This document shows, piece by piece, positions 44,191 through 53,292 of a stretch of 64,000 bases of DNA. The position numbers and the translations under genes are program-made. Every line of letters starts with the position of its first letter. The first letter of the stretch is position 1. The stretch lies in the NCBI GenBank assembly GCA_902477765.1, contig CABSIM010000001.1:1-64000 (forward strand), written 5' to 3'. The notes under the pieces are model-generated. The model was given only the letters and a program-made list of their open reading frames with translations, did not search any database and was not told the origin of the DNA. The stretch comes from an uncultured Clostridiaceae bacterium (GTDB lineage: Bacteria > Bacillota > Clostridia > Lachnospirales > Lachnospiraceae).

Positions 44191-44541
44191 ATGATCCGGG
44201 AAACGGCGCTTCCTGCACCATAAAATGTGCTGTCTGCATCGTGCTGCGGAGGAAAGGAACGTGCCGGTGCAGAGGCCTGCCGCAGGCAGAGAATTCTGCA
44301 GAAGAGTCCGGAAGAAAAATTCTGAAGAAAAGAACATCCGTCATATTTTTTAAGGTTCGTTTCAGAAACACTTAAGATCTTCCTGCAATAATACAGGCAG
44401 AAGCGGCAGTCAGACAGTCCGGAGGTACTGCAGGAAGAAACGTCACGGTCCTGCAGCCGTCTGAACGAAGGAAACATCAGAGCGTCCGGAAGACCGGAGA
44501 CAGATGCCGCCTCTGTTATGGAAACAGGAGGTATGAAACAG

Positions 44542-45480
44542 ATGAAGACAATGATGAGAGTTTCGGAAGCGCAGCATGAAAAGCAAAGGAAGAAGGTGAG
44601 CAATCAGGATGAACTGGGAAGGGTGTTTCTGGTTCTGCTGCTGTACGGAATTCTTTTTCTTATTCTGGCAGAGTTCCTGCAGGGAAGGGTCGCGGATGAG
44701 GGATGGATTCTTATCATTGCGGGTGTTCTTTCATCGGTTCCCGCAGGAATTTATCTGATACGGCGTCCGCGCGGAGAGGGACCGTCAGGTGCGCGGCGGA
44801 AGGTGTCTGTCAGGATTCTGGCGGTTCTTTTTATGTATGATCTGACTCTGAATCTGCTGGCCGCCCAGCTGGAGGTTCCGTCAGAAGCACTGATGAACCT
44901 ATTAGGGATCTCCGCACAGACAGAGAATGCTGCCGGAGGAGATGCCACTGCTGCGCTTCTTCTGTATATATGCCTTCTGGCTCCTTTGCTGGAAGAACTG
45001 ATCTTCAGAGGCGTGCTGCTTGGCAGTCTGAAAAAATACGGAATGCTTCCGGCAATTGTCGTATCAGCATTTTTCTTCGGCATCATGCACCATGACTTTT
45101 ATCAGGGACTTTCAGCCTTCCTGGGCGGAATCATCTACGGGTATGCGGCATACCGGTATTCTTTCTGGGCCGGAGTGATTCTTCATGCTGCCAATAATAC
45201 CTTTACACAGCTGCCGCTCGGCTCCGGGGAAGCGGGAGAGAACGGAAACCTGCTGTATTTTCTTATTTTCCTGATCTGCGCGGCTGTTTCCGCAGCTGGG
45301 GCCGTCAGATATCTGCTCCGTATAAGAAAACAAAAAAGAAACGGAGAGAAAAGGGCAGACAGCGGGGAGATATGCGGAAACACGGCTTCTGTGTCAGAAA
45401 TCTGGAAAAATTCCGGTTTCTGGGTGATGATGATTTTTGATCTGTTCTTTCTGGCAATGCAGAGTTTCCACAGAATCTGA
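44542..45480 (+). CDS. CPBP family intramembrane protease-like protein
   Basis: 312 residues from ATG 44542 (AGGAGGT ten bases before); ATG at 44518 or 44533 is possible. Six to eight membrane helices. The CPBP/Abi motifs are LLEELIFRGVLL (Glu pair near 151-152), FFFGIMHHDFYQG (His) and ILHAANN (second His). This is the diagnostic EExxxR...FxxxH...HxxxN arrangement of a membrane-embedded metalloprotease. Substrate unknown. Located just before an ECF-type promoter. Confidence 0.9.
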   Translation: MKTMMRVSEAQHEKQRKKVSNQDELGRVFLVLLLYGILFLILAEFLQGRVADEGWILIIAGVLSSVPAGIYLIRRPRGEGPSGARRKVSVRILAVLFMYDLTLNLLAAQLEVPSEALMNLLGISAQTENAAGGDATAALLLYICLLAPLLEELIFRGVLLGSLKKYGMLPAIVVSAFFFGIMHHDFYQGLSAFLGGIIYGYAAYRYSFWAGVILHAANNTFTQLPLGSGEAGENGNLLYFLIFLICAAVSAAGAVRYLLRIRKQKRNGEKRADSGEICGNTASVSEIWKNSGFWVMMIFDLFFLAMQSFHRI

Positions 45481-45491
45481 AAAGATTTCAA

Positions 45492-45519
45492 AACCTTTTT
45501 CACAGTCCCAGCGTCTAAT
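45492..45519 (+). promoter_or_regulatory. ECF-sigma-type promoter of the secreted protein gene
   Basis: AACC (45492-45495), 16 bases, CGTCTAAT (45512-45519): the AAC...CGTC layout of ECF sigma factors. AAC-N19-TCTA and TTTTTCA are shared with the region before the SigV-like gene at 60830. Confidence 0.6.
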
Positions 45520-45526
45520 ATGTATA

Positions 45527-45555
45527 ACAGCCGGAAATCATCCATTCCGGCTGTG
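45527..45555 (+). promoter_or_regulatory. 5' leader hairpin of the secreted protein gene
   Basis: ACAGCCGGAA pairs with TTCCGGCTGT around eight bases, without a T-run. It lies at the expected 5' end of the ECF-driven transcript and could stabilise it. Confidence 0.5.
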
Positions 45556-45581
45556 ACAAAAGAAGAAAGGAAGATGACAGA

Positions 45582-46448
45582 ATGAAAAAACAAAGGACGA
45601 ACAGACAGAATATGAGAAAATACGGAATTGCAGCATTGGTTTTTGCACTGGTTTTCGCCGTTTCCGTTCCGGCTGTACCGGCATATGCGAAAACCTACCG
45701 CAGCAGCAAAAGCCAGCAGAGCTCAAAAGCAAGAAAGAGCAGCCGGATCAGAAATAAAAACAAAAACAGAAATGCCGAGGTCAGAATGCAGGAAGAAGAC
45801 CGGATGAGAACCGCGGCGGCACAGGTTCAGAAAGCATTTGATGAAAAAGATCTGGACGGACTTGCTTCCCTGTGCTCGTATCCGCTTACCTTTATCGACC
45901 AGTATGGCAGCTCCGCACAGATCAAAAGCCAGAAAGAACTGAAGAAAATCGGGAGCCAGGAAATTTTTACCAAAGCAATGCAGGAACTGGTGGGATCTGT
46001 CAATACTGCCAAGATTCCGGTGGAAAAAGACGGGACCCTGAAAGCCGGAGAAAAGGACGGATTTGTTCTGAAGAAAGGAAGAGACGGCTGGAAAGTGACA
46101 AAAATTCAGGTCAAAGGTACTGAAAACAATATGGGAGATCTGGTAAATGCGGCGGAAGCCTATCAGAAAACCTTCTATTACCGTGATCTGGAAACACTCT
46201 CAAAACAGTGCACCTATCCTGTGAAAGTATATCTGACAGGCGGAGATATCCGGGATATCCGGTCAGCGGAAGCTCTGATGGCGCTTGGAGAAAATAAGGT
46301 GTTTACGGACGAACTGGTGAAACAGGTCAATGAGGTGAATGCGGAAGACCTGAAAGAAATAGACCAGAAAGTGGAAGTGGGAGGCACCAGCGGATTCTGG
46401 ATGGTAAAGACGGACGGAGAATGGAAGATTGATCTGATTTATCAGTAA
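45582..46448 (+). CDS. Secreted protein with two NTF2-like repeats
   Basis: 288 residues. A signal peptide (YGIAALVFALVFAVSVPAVPAYA) is followed by a strongly basic stretch (KARKSSRIRNKNKNRN) that could contact the wall or anionic polymers. Two related domains follow: residues 80-175 (AQVQKAFDEKDLDGLASLCSYPLTFI...) and 185-285 (AAEAYQKTFYYRDLETLSKQCTYPVKVYL...), the latter ending in FWMVKTDGEWKIDLIYQ. These are NTF2/SnoaL-like. The family function is not known; the ECF promoter suggests an envelope-stress role. Confidence 0.8.
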   Translation: MKKQRTNRQNMRKYGIAALVFALVFAVSVPAVPAYAKTYRSSKSQQSSKARKSSRIRNKNKNRNAEVRMQEEDRMRTAAAQVQKAFDEKDLDGLASLCSYPLTFIDQYGSSAQIKSQKELKKIGSQEIFTKAMQELVGSVNTAKIPVEKDGTLKAGEKDGFVLKKGRDGWKVTKIQVKGTENNMGDLVNAAEAYQKTFYYRDLETLSKQCTYPVKVYLTGGDIRDIRSAEALMALGENKVFTDELVKQVNEVNAEDLKEIDQKVEVGGTSGFWMVKTDGEWKIDLIYQ

Positions 46449-46537
46449 GGAAACCGGATGGGATAAAACCTCATCTGCTGCGGCCGGAATCTGAAACAGA
46501 ATATGGAGGATCCCGAGAGATCCCTGTGGACCCCAGT

Positions 46538-46570
46538 CCTGCAGACATGACCTGTCTGCAGGGCTTTTTT
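46538..46570 (+). terminator. Intrinsic terminator after the secreted protein gene
   Basis: CCTGCAGACA pairs perfectly with TGTCTGCAGG around TGACC and is followed by GCTTTTTT. Confidence 0.92.
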
Positions 46571-46639
46571 GTCTGGAAGAAAATATCCTGCATATGAGGG
46601 CAGCTCCCGGGGGAAGCGGCGGGCTGCCGGCAAAACTCC

Positions 46640-46668
46640 TTGAATATCGGGATGAAACATATTAAAAT
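46640..46668 (+). promoter_or_regulatory. Promoter of the aldo/keto reductase gene
   Basis: TTGAAT (46640-46645), 17 bases, TAAAAT (46663-46668). Confidence 0.6.
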
Positions 46669-46708
46669 AGGTTCATGATCATGCTGAAAAGAAGAGGGGG
46701 ATGCGGAC

Positions 46709-47704
46709 ATGTACACAGCAGCGGAAGACAGGTACGGAACGATGGAATACAGACGCTGCGGCAGAAGCGGGGTGTTTCTGCCGCGGGTTTCTCTGGGACT
46801 GTGGCAGAATTTCGGCCTGGAGAAGCCCCTGGAAGAGCAGAGAGAGATTCTGTGCCGGGCATTTGACCTGGGAATTACGCATTTTGATCTGGCCAATAAT
46901 TACGGATATCCGGCAGCCGGGAAGGCGGAGGAGAATTTCGGAGCAATTCTGAAATCCGATCTGGGAAAATACAGAGATGAGCTGTTTATTTCCACCAAAG
47001 CGGGATATGAATTCTGGCCGGGACCATATGGAAACTGGGGATCCAGAAAGTATCTGATGGCCAGCCTGGATTCCAGCCTGAAAAGAATGGGACTGGACTA
47101 TGTGGATGTGTTCTATCATCATCGTCCGGATCCGGGTACGCCGCTGGAAGAAACCATGGGGGCTCTGTCTGATCTGGTACACCAGGGAAAAGCTCTTTAT
47201 GTGGGAATTTCCAATTACAGAGAAGAAGAGACAGCAGAGGCTGTGCGGATTCTGAAACGGAACGGAACCCCCTGCCTGATTCATCAGCCCAGATACAACA
47301 TGTTTGAACGCTGGACGGAAGACGGCCTTCTGGAATTTCTGGACCGGGAAGGAGTGGGGTGTATCTGCTACAGCCCCCTGGCCCAGGGAGCACTTACGGA
47401 CCGCTACCTGAACGGCATTCCGGAAGGCTCCAGAGCCTCCAGAAAAGGAACGACGGTGGAACAGAGATATCTGGATGAAGAGAAAGTGGAAAAAGTGCGG
47501 GCACTGAACAGGATCGCCGCGGAACGGGGGCAGTCCCTGGCCCGGATGGCGCTGCTCTGGGTGCTCCGGAGAAAAGAAGTGACGTCCGTACTGACGGGCG
47601 CCAGCAGCGTAGCCCAGCTGGAAGATAATGTGGCAGCGCTGAAAGAGGCAGAGCTTTCAGAGAATGAGCTGAAGCAGATCGATGCCGTACTGGGAAAAGG
47701 CTGA
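46709..47704 (+). CDS. Aldo/keto reductase, L-glyceraldehyde 3-phosphate reductase-like
   Basis: 331-residue TIM-barrel NADPH-dependent oxidoreductase. Catalytic tetrad motifs: FDLANNYGYP (Asp, Tyr), FISTKAGY (Lys) and VFYHHRPDPGTPLEETM (His). The C-terminal cofactor motif VLTGASSVAQLEDNVAAL is typical. The sequence group resembles YghZ-type enzymes, which act on small aldehydes such as L-glyceraldehyde 3-phosphate and methylglyoxal. Stands alone with its own promoter, upstream of the sugar two-component system. Confidence 0.9.
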   Translation: MYTAAEDRYGTMEYRRCGRSGVFLPRVSLGLWQNFGLEKPLEEQREILCRAFDLGITHFDLANNYGYPAAGKAEENFGAILKSDLGKYRDELFISTKAGYEFWPGPYGNWGSRKYLMASLDSSLKRMGLDYVDVFYHHRPDPGTPLEETMGALSDLVHQGKALYVGISNYREEETAEAVRILKRNGTPCLIHQPRYNMFERWTEDGLLEFLDREGVGCICYSPLAQGALTDRYLNGIPEGSRASRKGTTVEQRYLDEEKVEKVRALNRIAAERGQSLARMALLWVLRRKEVTSVLTGASSVAQLEDNVAALKEAELSENELKQIDAVLGKG

Positions 47705-47802
47705 CAAAGCGCCGGTCCGGCATCAGAGCCCGCTGTACAGAAGCAGCAGACGGGGCAGGTGCCGGAACATTGCCCGGATACCATGCGGAAGGGAGAAACA
47801 GA

Positions 47803-49416
47803 ATGGACGGTTTGTATCGGATCATCCTGGTGGATGACGAGGAGGAAGTGCGCAAAGGCATCATACGGAAGATCGACTGGCAGTCGCTGGGGTTTGAAGT
47901 GGCCGGAGATGCGGAAAACGGAGAGGAGGCCATGGAAAAGATCGAGCAGCTGGAGCCGGATGTGGTCATGACGGATATCCGGATGCCGTATATGGACGGG
48001 CTGACGCTCTGTGCCAAGATCAGGCAGAAATATCCTTCCATGAAAATCCTGATTTTTTCAGGCTATGATGATTTTGAATATGCCCAGCAGGCCATCAAGC
48101 TGAATGTGGCTGAATATATTCTGAAGCCGGTGAATGTGGAGGAACTGACGGAAATTCTGAACCGTGTCCGTGTGAATCTGGACGAAGAAATTGAGCAGCG
48201 CAGAAATCTGAGTTCCCTCAGGGAAAGCTATCAGAGCAGCCTTCCCATTCTCCGGGAACTGTTCCTGAATGATCTGGTCCGGGGAAATGTCAATCAGGAA
48301 ACCATTCCCGATAAGCTCAGAGAGTATCAGGTGGATATTCAGGGGGCCAGGAAATGGGTGGCTGCCGTGATCGATGCCAGACAGGCGGAAGGAGAGCTGG
48401 CTGGACACCAGGAACTGATTCTCATATCGGTCAGAAAGTTTGTGGAGGACCATCTGAAGGAATATTTCCGTTTTACCCTGTTCAGTTCCTCCACAGGCCT
48501 GACCATGATTGCAGCCATTGACGAACATAATACACAGACCGCACTGATTGATCTGCTGGGAGATGTATGCAAGGAAGCCAGAAAAATTCTGGGAGTAACG
48601 GTGACCATCGGCATCGGCCACAGCTGTGTCCGTCTGGATGACATGGGGTATGCCTGCCAGTCGGCAGTGGATGCTCTCGGCTACAAGGCCATTGTGGGCG
48701 ACGGCAAAACGATCTATATCAATGACATGGAACCTGTCAACCGGGGAAAACTCCAGTTTGACAGCAAGGATGAATTGGAACTGGCGGCAGCCATTAAATT
48801 CGGAGGCCGGGACAAGATACAGAAAGTAGTCTGCGGAATCATGGAACGGATGGATGAAGCAAGGGTCCATCAGTGGCAGATTCAGGTATACAAGTTCTCC
48901 CTGATCAATGCCCTGAGCCGTCAGATGCAGCAGCATGACCTGAACATTGTGGATATTTTCGGACCGGAAGAAAAGTACATGGAAATGCTGTCGGGAGCAT
49001 GCGGAAAAGAAGAACTGACGGAATGGGTGACCCAGGCTGCCTGCAGAATCAGTGAGGCGGTCAACAGAGAGCGGGACAACACAGCCCGTCAGGTGATCCT
49101 GGATGCCAAGGAATACATTCAGGATCATTACCAGAATCCGGAACTTTCGGTGGAGATGATCTGCCGCCGGTTTCATCTGAGTCCGGCATATTTTTCCACC
49201 ATGTTCAAAAAAGAAACAGGACAGACCTATGTGGCCTTTCTGACGGAAGTACGGCTGAATCATGCGATGGAGCTTCTGAGCCAGACCGATGACAAGACCT
49301 ATGTCATTGCCCAGAAGGTAGGATACCAGGAGCAGAATTACTTCAGCTATGTATTTAAAAAACGGTTCGGAGTATCCCCCACCAGATTCCGGGGGACAAG
49401 GGAGGAAAACAGGTGA
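47803..49416 (+). CDS. Two-component response regulator, YesN/AraC type
   Basis: 537 residues. The receiver domain (residues 5-120) has phospho-acceptor Asp58 in MTDIRMPYMDG and the IILVDDEEE acidic pocket. A central YesN-like linker region follows. The C-terminus is an AraC double-HTH (VEMICRRFHLSPAYFSTMFKKETGQTYVAFLTEVRL and VGYQEQNYFSYVFKKRFGVSPTRFR). ATG 47803 follows GAAGGGAG. The next gene, its kinase, begins GTGA overlapping the stop. Likely activates the mgl operon downstream. Confidence 0.94.
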   Translation: MDGLYRIILVDDEEEVRKGIIRKIDWQSLGFEVAGDAENGEEAMEKIEQLEPDVVMTDIRMPYMDGLTLCAKIRQKYPSMKILIFSGYDDFEYAQQAIKLNVAEYILKPVNVEELTEILNRVRVNLDEEIEQRRNLSSLRESYQSSLPILRELFLNDLVRGNVNQETIPDKLREYQVDIQGARKWVAAVIDARQAEGELAGHQELILISVRKFVEDHLKEYFRFTLFSSSTGLTMIAAIDEHNTQTALIDLLGDVCKEARKILGVTVTIGIGHSCVRLDDMGYACQSAVDALGYKAIVGDGKTIYINDMEPVNRGKLQFDSKDELELAAAIKFGGRDKIQKVVCGIMERMDEARVHQWQIQVYKFSLINALSRQMQQHDLNIVDIFGPEEKYMEMLSGACGKEELTEWVTQAACRISEAVNRERDNTARQVILDAKEYIQDHYQNPELSVEMICRRFHLSPAYFSTMFKKETGQTYVAFLTEVRLNHAMELLSQTDDKTYVIAQKVGYQEQNYFSYVFKKRFGVSPTRFRGTREENR

Positions 49417-51182
49417 GGAAGCCAACCAGCATCCGGAATATGATTTTCATCTATTTTACGGTCAGCGCCCTTGTGGCCATTCTTCTGGTATCAGCCTCTC
49501 TGTACGGCAGGCTCAGAGATCAGCTGGAAGATGTGATACAGAACGAAAATCAGACCATGATCAGTCAGGTGAACCAGTCGGTGGATTCATATCTGCGGAC
49601 CATTATGAAACTGTCGGATACGCTGTATTACGGTGTCATCAAAAATGCCGATCTTTCTGACGGCACTGCCAACGAGAAAATGACGCTGCTTTATGACAAC
49701 AACAAGGATTCCATTACCAACATTGCCCTGTTTTCCGACACCGGTGAACTGATTGAGGCGGTACCTGCCGCCAGACTGAAAAACGGAGTGGATGTAACGG
49801 AAGAGGAATGGTTTTCCAGTGCCCTGGAACGGACGGACAATCAGCATTTTTCGCTTCCTCATGTCCAGCATGTGTTTGACAGTTCGGACAGCCAGTACCG
49901 CTGGGTCATCACACTGACCCGTGCGGTGGAGATTACACAGGGACCGTCCACAAGGCAGGGAGTTCTGATGCTGGACATCAGCTACAGCAGTCTGAAACAG
50001 CTTCTGGACAATGTCTCCCTGGGAAACGGCGGCTATCTGTATCTTGCGGGCAGCAACGGCGACCTGATCTATCATCCGAGAATGCAGCTCATTGATGCGG
50101 GGCTGGAAGAAGAAAATAATCTGCAGGCGGTGGAATACCGGGACGGACATCAGCGTGAAATCTATCAGGGAAAAAAGCGTGATGTGACGGTCAAATCCGT
50201 GGGATACACAGGATGGAAGATTGTGGGCGTCTCATCGGAAACAGGATTTTCGCTGAACAGCCTGAAAACAAGACTGTTCATGGCATTTATTTTCAGCTTT
50301 TTCATTTTTCTTCTGGGAATCATCAACTCCTATATTTCGTCCAGGATCACCAATCCCATCAAAGAACTGGAAAAATCCGTGGGTGTGCTGGAGTCCGGGA
50401 ATCTGGATGCGGAGGTTTATGCCGGAGGGTCTTATGAGATTCAGCATCTTGGCCGGTCCATCGGGGAGATGGCCAGACGGATCCGTGTCCTGATGGATGA
50501 CATTGTGAAAGAACATGAATCCAAGAGAAAGAGCGAGTTTGATACGCTTCAGTCCCAGATCAATCCGCATTTCCTCTATAATACGCTGGATATTATTGTG
50601 TGGATGATTGAAAATGAGCAGAAACAGGAGGCGGTCAAGGTGGTTACGGCCCTGGCACGCTTTTTCCGCATCAGTCTCAGCAAGGGACGCAGCATCATTC
50701 CCATGAAGGATGAGCTGGAACATGTGAGAAATTATCTGATGATCCAGCAGATGCGGTTCAAAAACAAATTCACATACCGGATCGAGGCTCAGCCGGAAAC
50801 CCTTGAACTGGCATCGCTGAAACTGATGCTTCAGCCGCTGGTGGAAAATGCCATCTATCATGGAATGGAGTTTATGGACGGTGACGGAGAGATTCTGGTG
50901 GAGACCATACTGGAAGACAATAATCTTAAGGTGGTCATCCGGGACAACGGCCTTGGTATGACTGATAAGCAGGCAGCGAGCCTGCTTCAGGAAGAAAATC
51001 ATGTGTCTTCCGGCCGGGGGTCCGGCATCGGAATCAAAAATGTCAATGAAAGGGTCCGTCTGTATTTCGGAGACCAGTACGGCCTTTCCATCCAGTCTGT
51101 GCCGGATGTGGGGACCACAGTGCGGATTCTGCTTCCGGCGATTCCCTATAAGGAACTTCTTGAGAAAGGAAAGGTGGGCTGA
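49413..51182 (+). CDS. Sensor histidine kinase, YesM type
   Basis: 589 residues, start GTG. Membrane helices at about 10-32 and 290-310 flank a large extracellular dCache-like sensor domain. A HAMP segment follows, then the His-kinase-internal region with QSQINPHFLYNTLDIIVWMIE (phospho-His) and an HATPase domain (NDNGLGMTDKQA, RGSGIGIKNVNERVRLYFG). The pairing with the YesN-like regulator is a classic carbohydrate-sensing pair. The next gene starts one base inside the stop. Confidence 0.94.
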   Translation: MRKPTSIRNMIFIYFTVSALVAILLVSASLYGRLRDQLEDVIQNENQTMISQVNQSVDSYLRTIMKLSDTLYYGVIKNADLSDGTANEKMTLLYDNNKDSITNIALFSDTGELIEAVPAARLKNGVDVTEEEWFSSALERTDNQHFSLPHVQHVFDSSDSQYRWVITLTRAVEITQGPSTRQGVLMLDISYSSLKQLLDNVSLGNGGYLYLAGSNGDLIYHPRMQLIDAGLEEENNLQAVEYRDGHQREIYQGKKRDVTVKSVGYTGWKIVGVSSETGFSLNSLKTRLFMAFIFSFFIFLLGIINSYISSRITNPIKELEKSVGVLESGNLDAEVYAGGSYEIQHLGRSIGEMARRIRVLMDDIVKEHESKRKSEFDTLQSQINPHFLYNTLDIIVWMIENEQKQEAVKVVTALARFFRISLSKGRSIIPMKDELEHVRNYLMIQQMRFKNKFTYRIEAQPETLELASLKLMLQPLVENAIYHGMEFMDGDGEILVETILEDNNLKVVIRDNGLGMTDKQAASLLQEENHVSSGRGSGIGIKNVNERVRLYFGDQYGLSIQSVPDVGTTVRILLPAIPYKELLEKGKVG

Positions 51183-52147
51183 TGGTACGGAAAGAAAAGG
51201 TCGTATGGGTCTGCTTCGGAGCGCTGGTGGTTCTGCTGTTCCTTTTATCTTCCACGGACCTGATTATCAAGGAAAAGAAAGTGGAGATCTATTCCATATC
51301 CGTGGTGGTGGAGGATTCCAAAGGGGATAATTATGTAAATTTCAGAAAAGGAGCGGATCAGGCCGCAGCAGAGATGAATGCGGATGTGACGTTCATCACT
51401 CTCTATGATGACAGGGACTGGCAGCAGCAGGCGGACCTGATTCTGCGGGAACAGGAAGACGGCGCAGAGGCACTGGTGGTGGCTCCGGCGCTGGTGGATG
51501 AAGCGGTGGAACTGGTGAAGAAAATCCAGGTACCGGTGGTGCTTCTGAATTCCGGCGTGCCGCGGACGGATAACAGAAAAACAGTTCAGGTGGATTTTGA
51601 TTTTGAAGCCATGGGACGGCAGCTGGGAGAAATGATCCTGGAAGACCACGGAACCGACGGGACCGTTTACCTTCTGGGAGACTCCGGTGCAGGAGACCCG
51701 GACGAAAGGTTCAGTCAGGGCATAAGCGGAACACTGGAAGCTGCGGGCTGCCGGAATGTGTTTGTGGAGTATGGCGACGGGGCGGAAGAGGCCGCCGGAA
51801 GCTGGAAGGCGGGAAAAGCGGAAGACGCGGTGCTGGTGGGGCTGGATCCGGAAAGTCTTCTGCAGATTGTGCGGGATAGGGGCAATGATCCGGCTTCCTT
51901 CAGAAATATTTCGGGCCTGTACGGGAGAGGAAATTCCGTGGAACTTCTGAATGCACTGGAGCGCGGAACCATTCAGGGACTCTGCGTGACGGATGATTTT
52001 ACTGCCGGATACCAGTGCGTAAAGAAAGCGGTGGCTCTGATCAACGGAGAAAAAACGGAAACGGGAGAGATTCTCAGAAGCGGATGCATCAGGAAAGAAG
52101 ACCTGCGCAGTCCGGAATATGAAAAAATGCTGTATCCGATTGAATAG
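51182..52147 (+). CDS. Membrane-anchored periplasmic-binding-protein-like sensor component
   Basis: 321 residues: one N-terminal membrane anchor (VVWVCFGALVVLLFLLSSTDLII) and an extracellular sugar-binding-protein fold (EIYSISVVVEDSKGDNYVNFRKGADQAAAEMNADVTFITLY; later SGLYGRGNSVELLNALERG). Not a lipoprotein, so it stays membrane-tethered. Sandwiched between the kinase and two lipoprotein binding proteins, it probably hands ligand information to the YesM-like kinase, as such anchored binding proteins do in related systems. Ligand unknown, possibly galactose-like. Confidence 0.85.
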   Translation: MVRKEKVVWVCFGALVVLLFLLSSTDLIIKEKKVEIYSISVVVEDSKGDNYVNFRKGADQAAAEMNADVTFITLYDDRDWQQQADLILREQEDGAEALVVAPALVDEAVELVKKIQVPVVLLNSGVPRTDNRKTVQVDFDFEAMGRQLGEMILEDHGTDGTVYLLGDSGAGDPDERFSQGISGTLEAAGCRNVFVEYGDGAEEAAGSWKAGKAEDAVLVGLDPESLLQIVRDRGNDPASFRNISGLYGRGNSVELLNALERGTIQGLCVTDDFTAGYQCVKKAVALINGEKTETGEILRSGCIRKEDLRSPEYEKMLYPIE

Positions 52148-52159
52148 GGAGGTATCGGA

Positions 52160-53173
52160 ATGAAAAAAATCGGAGTGCTTCTGGCACTTCTGTTTATGAC
52201 GGCTGCCATATCAGGATGCGGAGCCGGAAATGAGCCGGAGGAAAAGGCGTCTGTACGCATCGGTGTCAGCCTGTACCGCGGTGATGATACATTTATCAAC
52301 AATATCCGGAGCCAGCTGGAAAGCTGTGCCAAGGAGTACGAACAGACCATGGGAATCAAGGTGACTCTGGATGTGGAGGAGGCAAAAGGCAGCCAGAATA
52401 CCCAGAATGAACAGGTGGAACGGTTCATTGCCCTGGGATGTGACGCCATCTGCATCAATACGGTGGACCGGACGGCGGCCTCTGCCATCATCGACAAGGC
52501 CATGGAGGCGGATGTCCCTGTGGTGTTTTTCAACCGCCAGCCGGTGGAAGAGGATATGAACCGGTGGGACCGCCTGTACTATGTAGGAGCGGATCCGCGG
52601 GAGTCAGCACTGCTCCAGGGAAAAATCCTGGTGGACAGTTACCGGGAAAATCCGGCTTCCCTTGACAAGAATGCGGACGGTGTCGTGAGTTATGTGCTGC
52701 TGGAAGGGGAAAGCAGCCATCAGGATTCGCTGATCCGCACAGAATGGTCCATACAGGCCCTGAAAGACGGAAATGTGCCTATTGAAAAAATCACAGGGGG
52801 AATTGCCAACTGGGAACGAAGCCAGGCGTCTGCCCTGATGGAGCAGTGGCTTGAAAAATATCCGGTACAGATTGAGCTTGTCATCAGCAATAACGATGAC
52901 ATGGCACTGGGAGCCATTGATGCCCTGGAGCGGGTAGGACTTACGGATGTCAGCGTGGTGGGCATTGACGGGACCACCCCGGGACTGGAGGCTGTGGAGA
53001 ACGGGAAGATGCTGGGCACGGTTTCCAGCGACAAGAAACTGTATGCGGAAGCAATTTTTTCCATTGCCGTAAGTCAGGGCATGGGGGAGGAAATTCCGGA
53101 AGAACTGGAACTGGAGGACGGAAAATATTATCAATGTCCCCAGAGAATTGTAAAAATCGAAGAAAATTTATAA
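52160..53173 (+). CDS. Galactose-type substrate-binding lipoprotein (MglB-like, divergent)
   Basis: 337 residues with lipobox AISGCGAG. The sugar-binding fold shows RIGVSLYRGDDTFINNIRSQLE and CINTVDRTAASAIIDKAMEADVPVVFFNRQPVEED, close to the galactose/glucose-binding protein family, including an EF-hand-like loop DKNADGVVSYV. Thirteen bases after the anchored protein. It is less similar to the downstream MglB than expected for a recent copy and may act as a sensory receptor rather than a transport receptor. Confidence 0.87.
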   Translation: MKKIGVLLALLFMTAAISGCGAGNEPEEKASVRIGVSLYRGDDTFINNIRSQLESCAKEYEQTMGIKVTLDVEEAKGSQNTQNEQVERFIALGCDAICINTVDRTAASAIIDKAMEADVPVVFFNRQPVEEDMNRWDRLYYVGADPRESALLQGKILVDSYRENPASLDKNADGVVSYVLLEGESSHQDSLIRTEWSIQALKDGNVPIEKITGGIANWERSQASALMEQWLEKYPVQIELVISNNDDMALGAIDALERVGLTDVSVVGIDGTTPGLEAVENGKMLGTVSSDKKLYAEAIFSIAVSQGMGEEIPEELELEDGKYYQCPQRIVKIEENL

Positions 53174-53292
53174 ATAAATAAAGAAAAACTTATGGAAAAT
53201 CTCAGTGAAGGAAGATATAATGAAAGCGTCGATGAGGCAATATGCCAAAAGACGAAGGAGCAGAATATTCAAGAAAAGGGAGGAACTACAAA

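Noticed and set aside
44464..44486. Second AAC-16-CGTC pattern before the CPBP gene
   Set aside because: The -35 context lacks the TTTTTCA run and the downstream bases (CGTCCGG) do not match TCTA; such short patterns occur by chance in this length of sequence.
48058..49425. Minus-strand frame opposite the YesN-like regulator
   Set aside because: Shadow of a gene with clear receiver and AraC domains.
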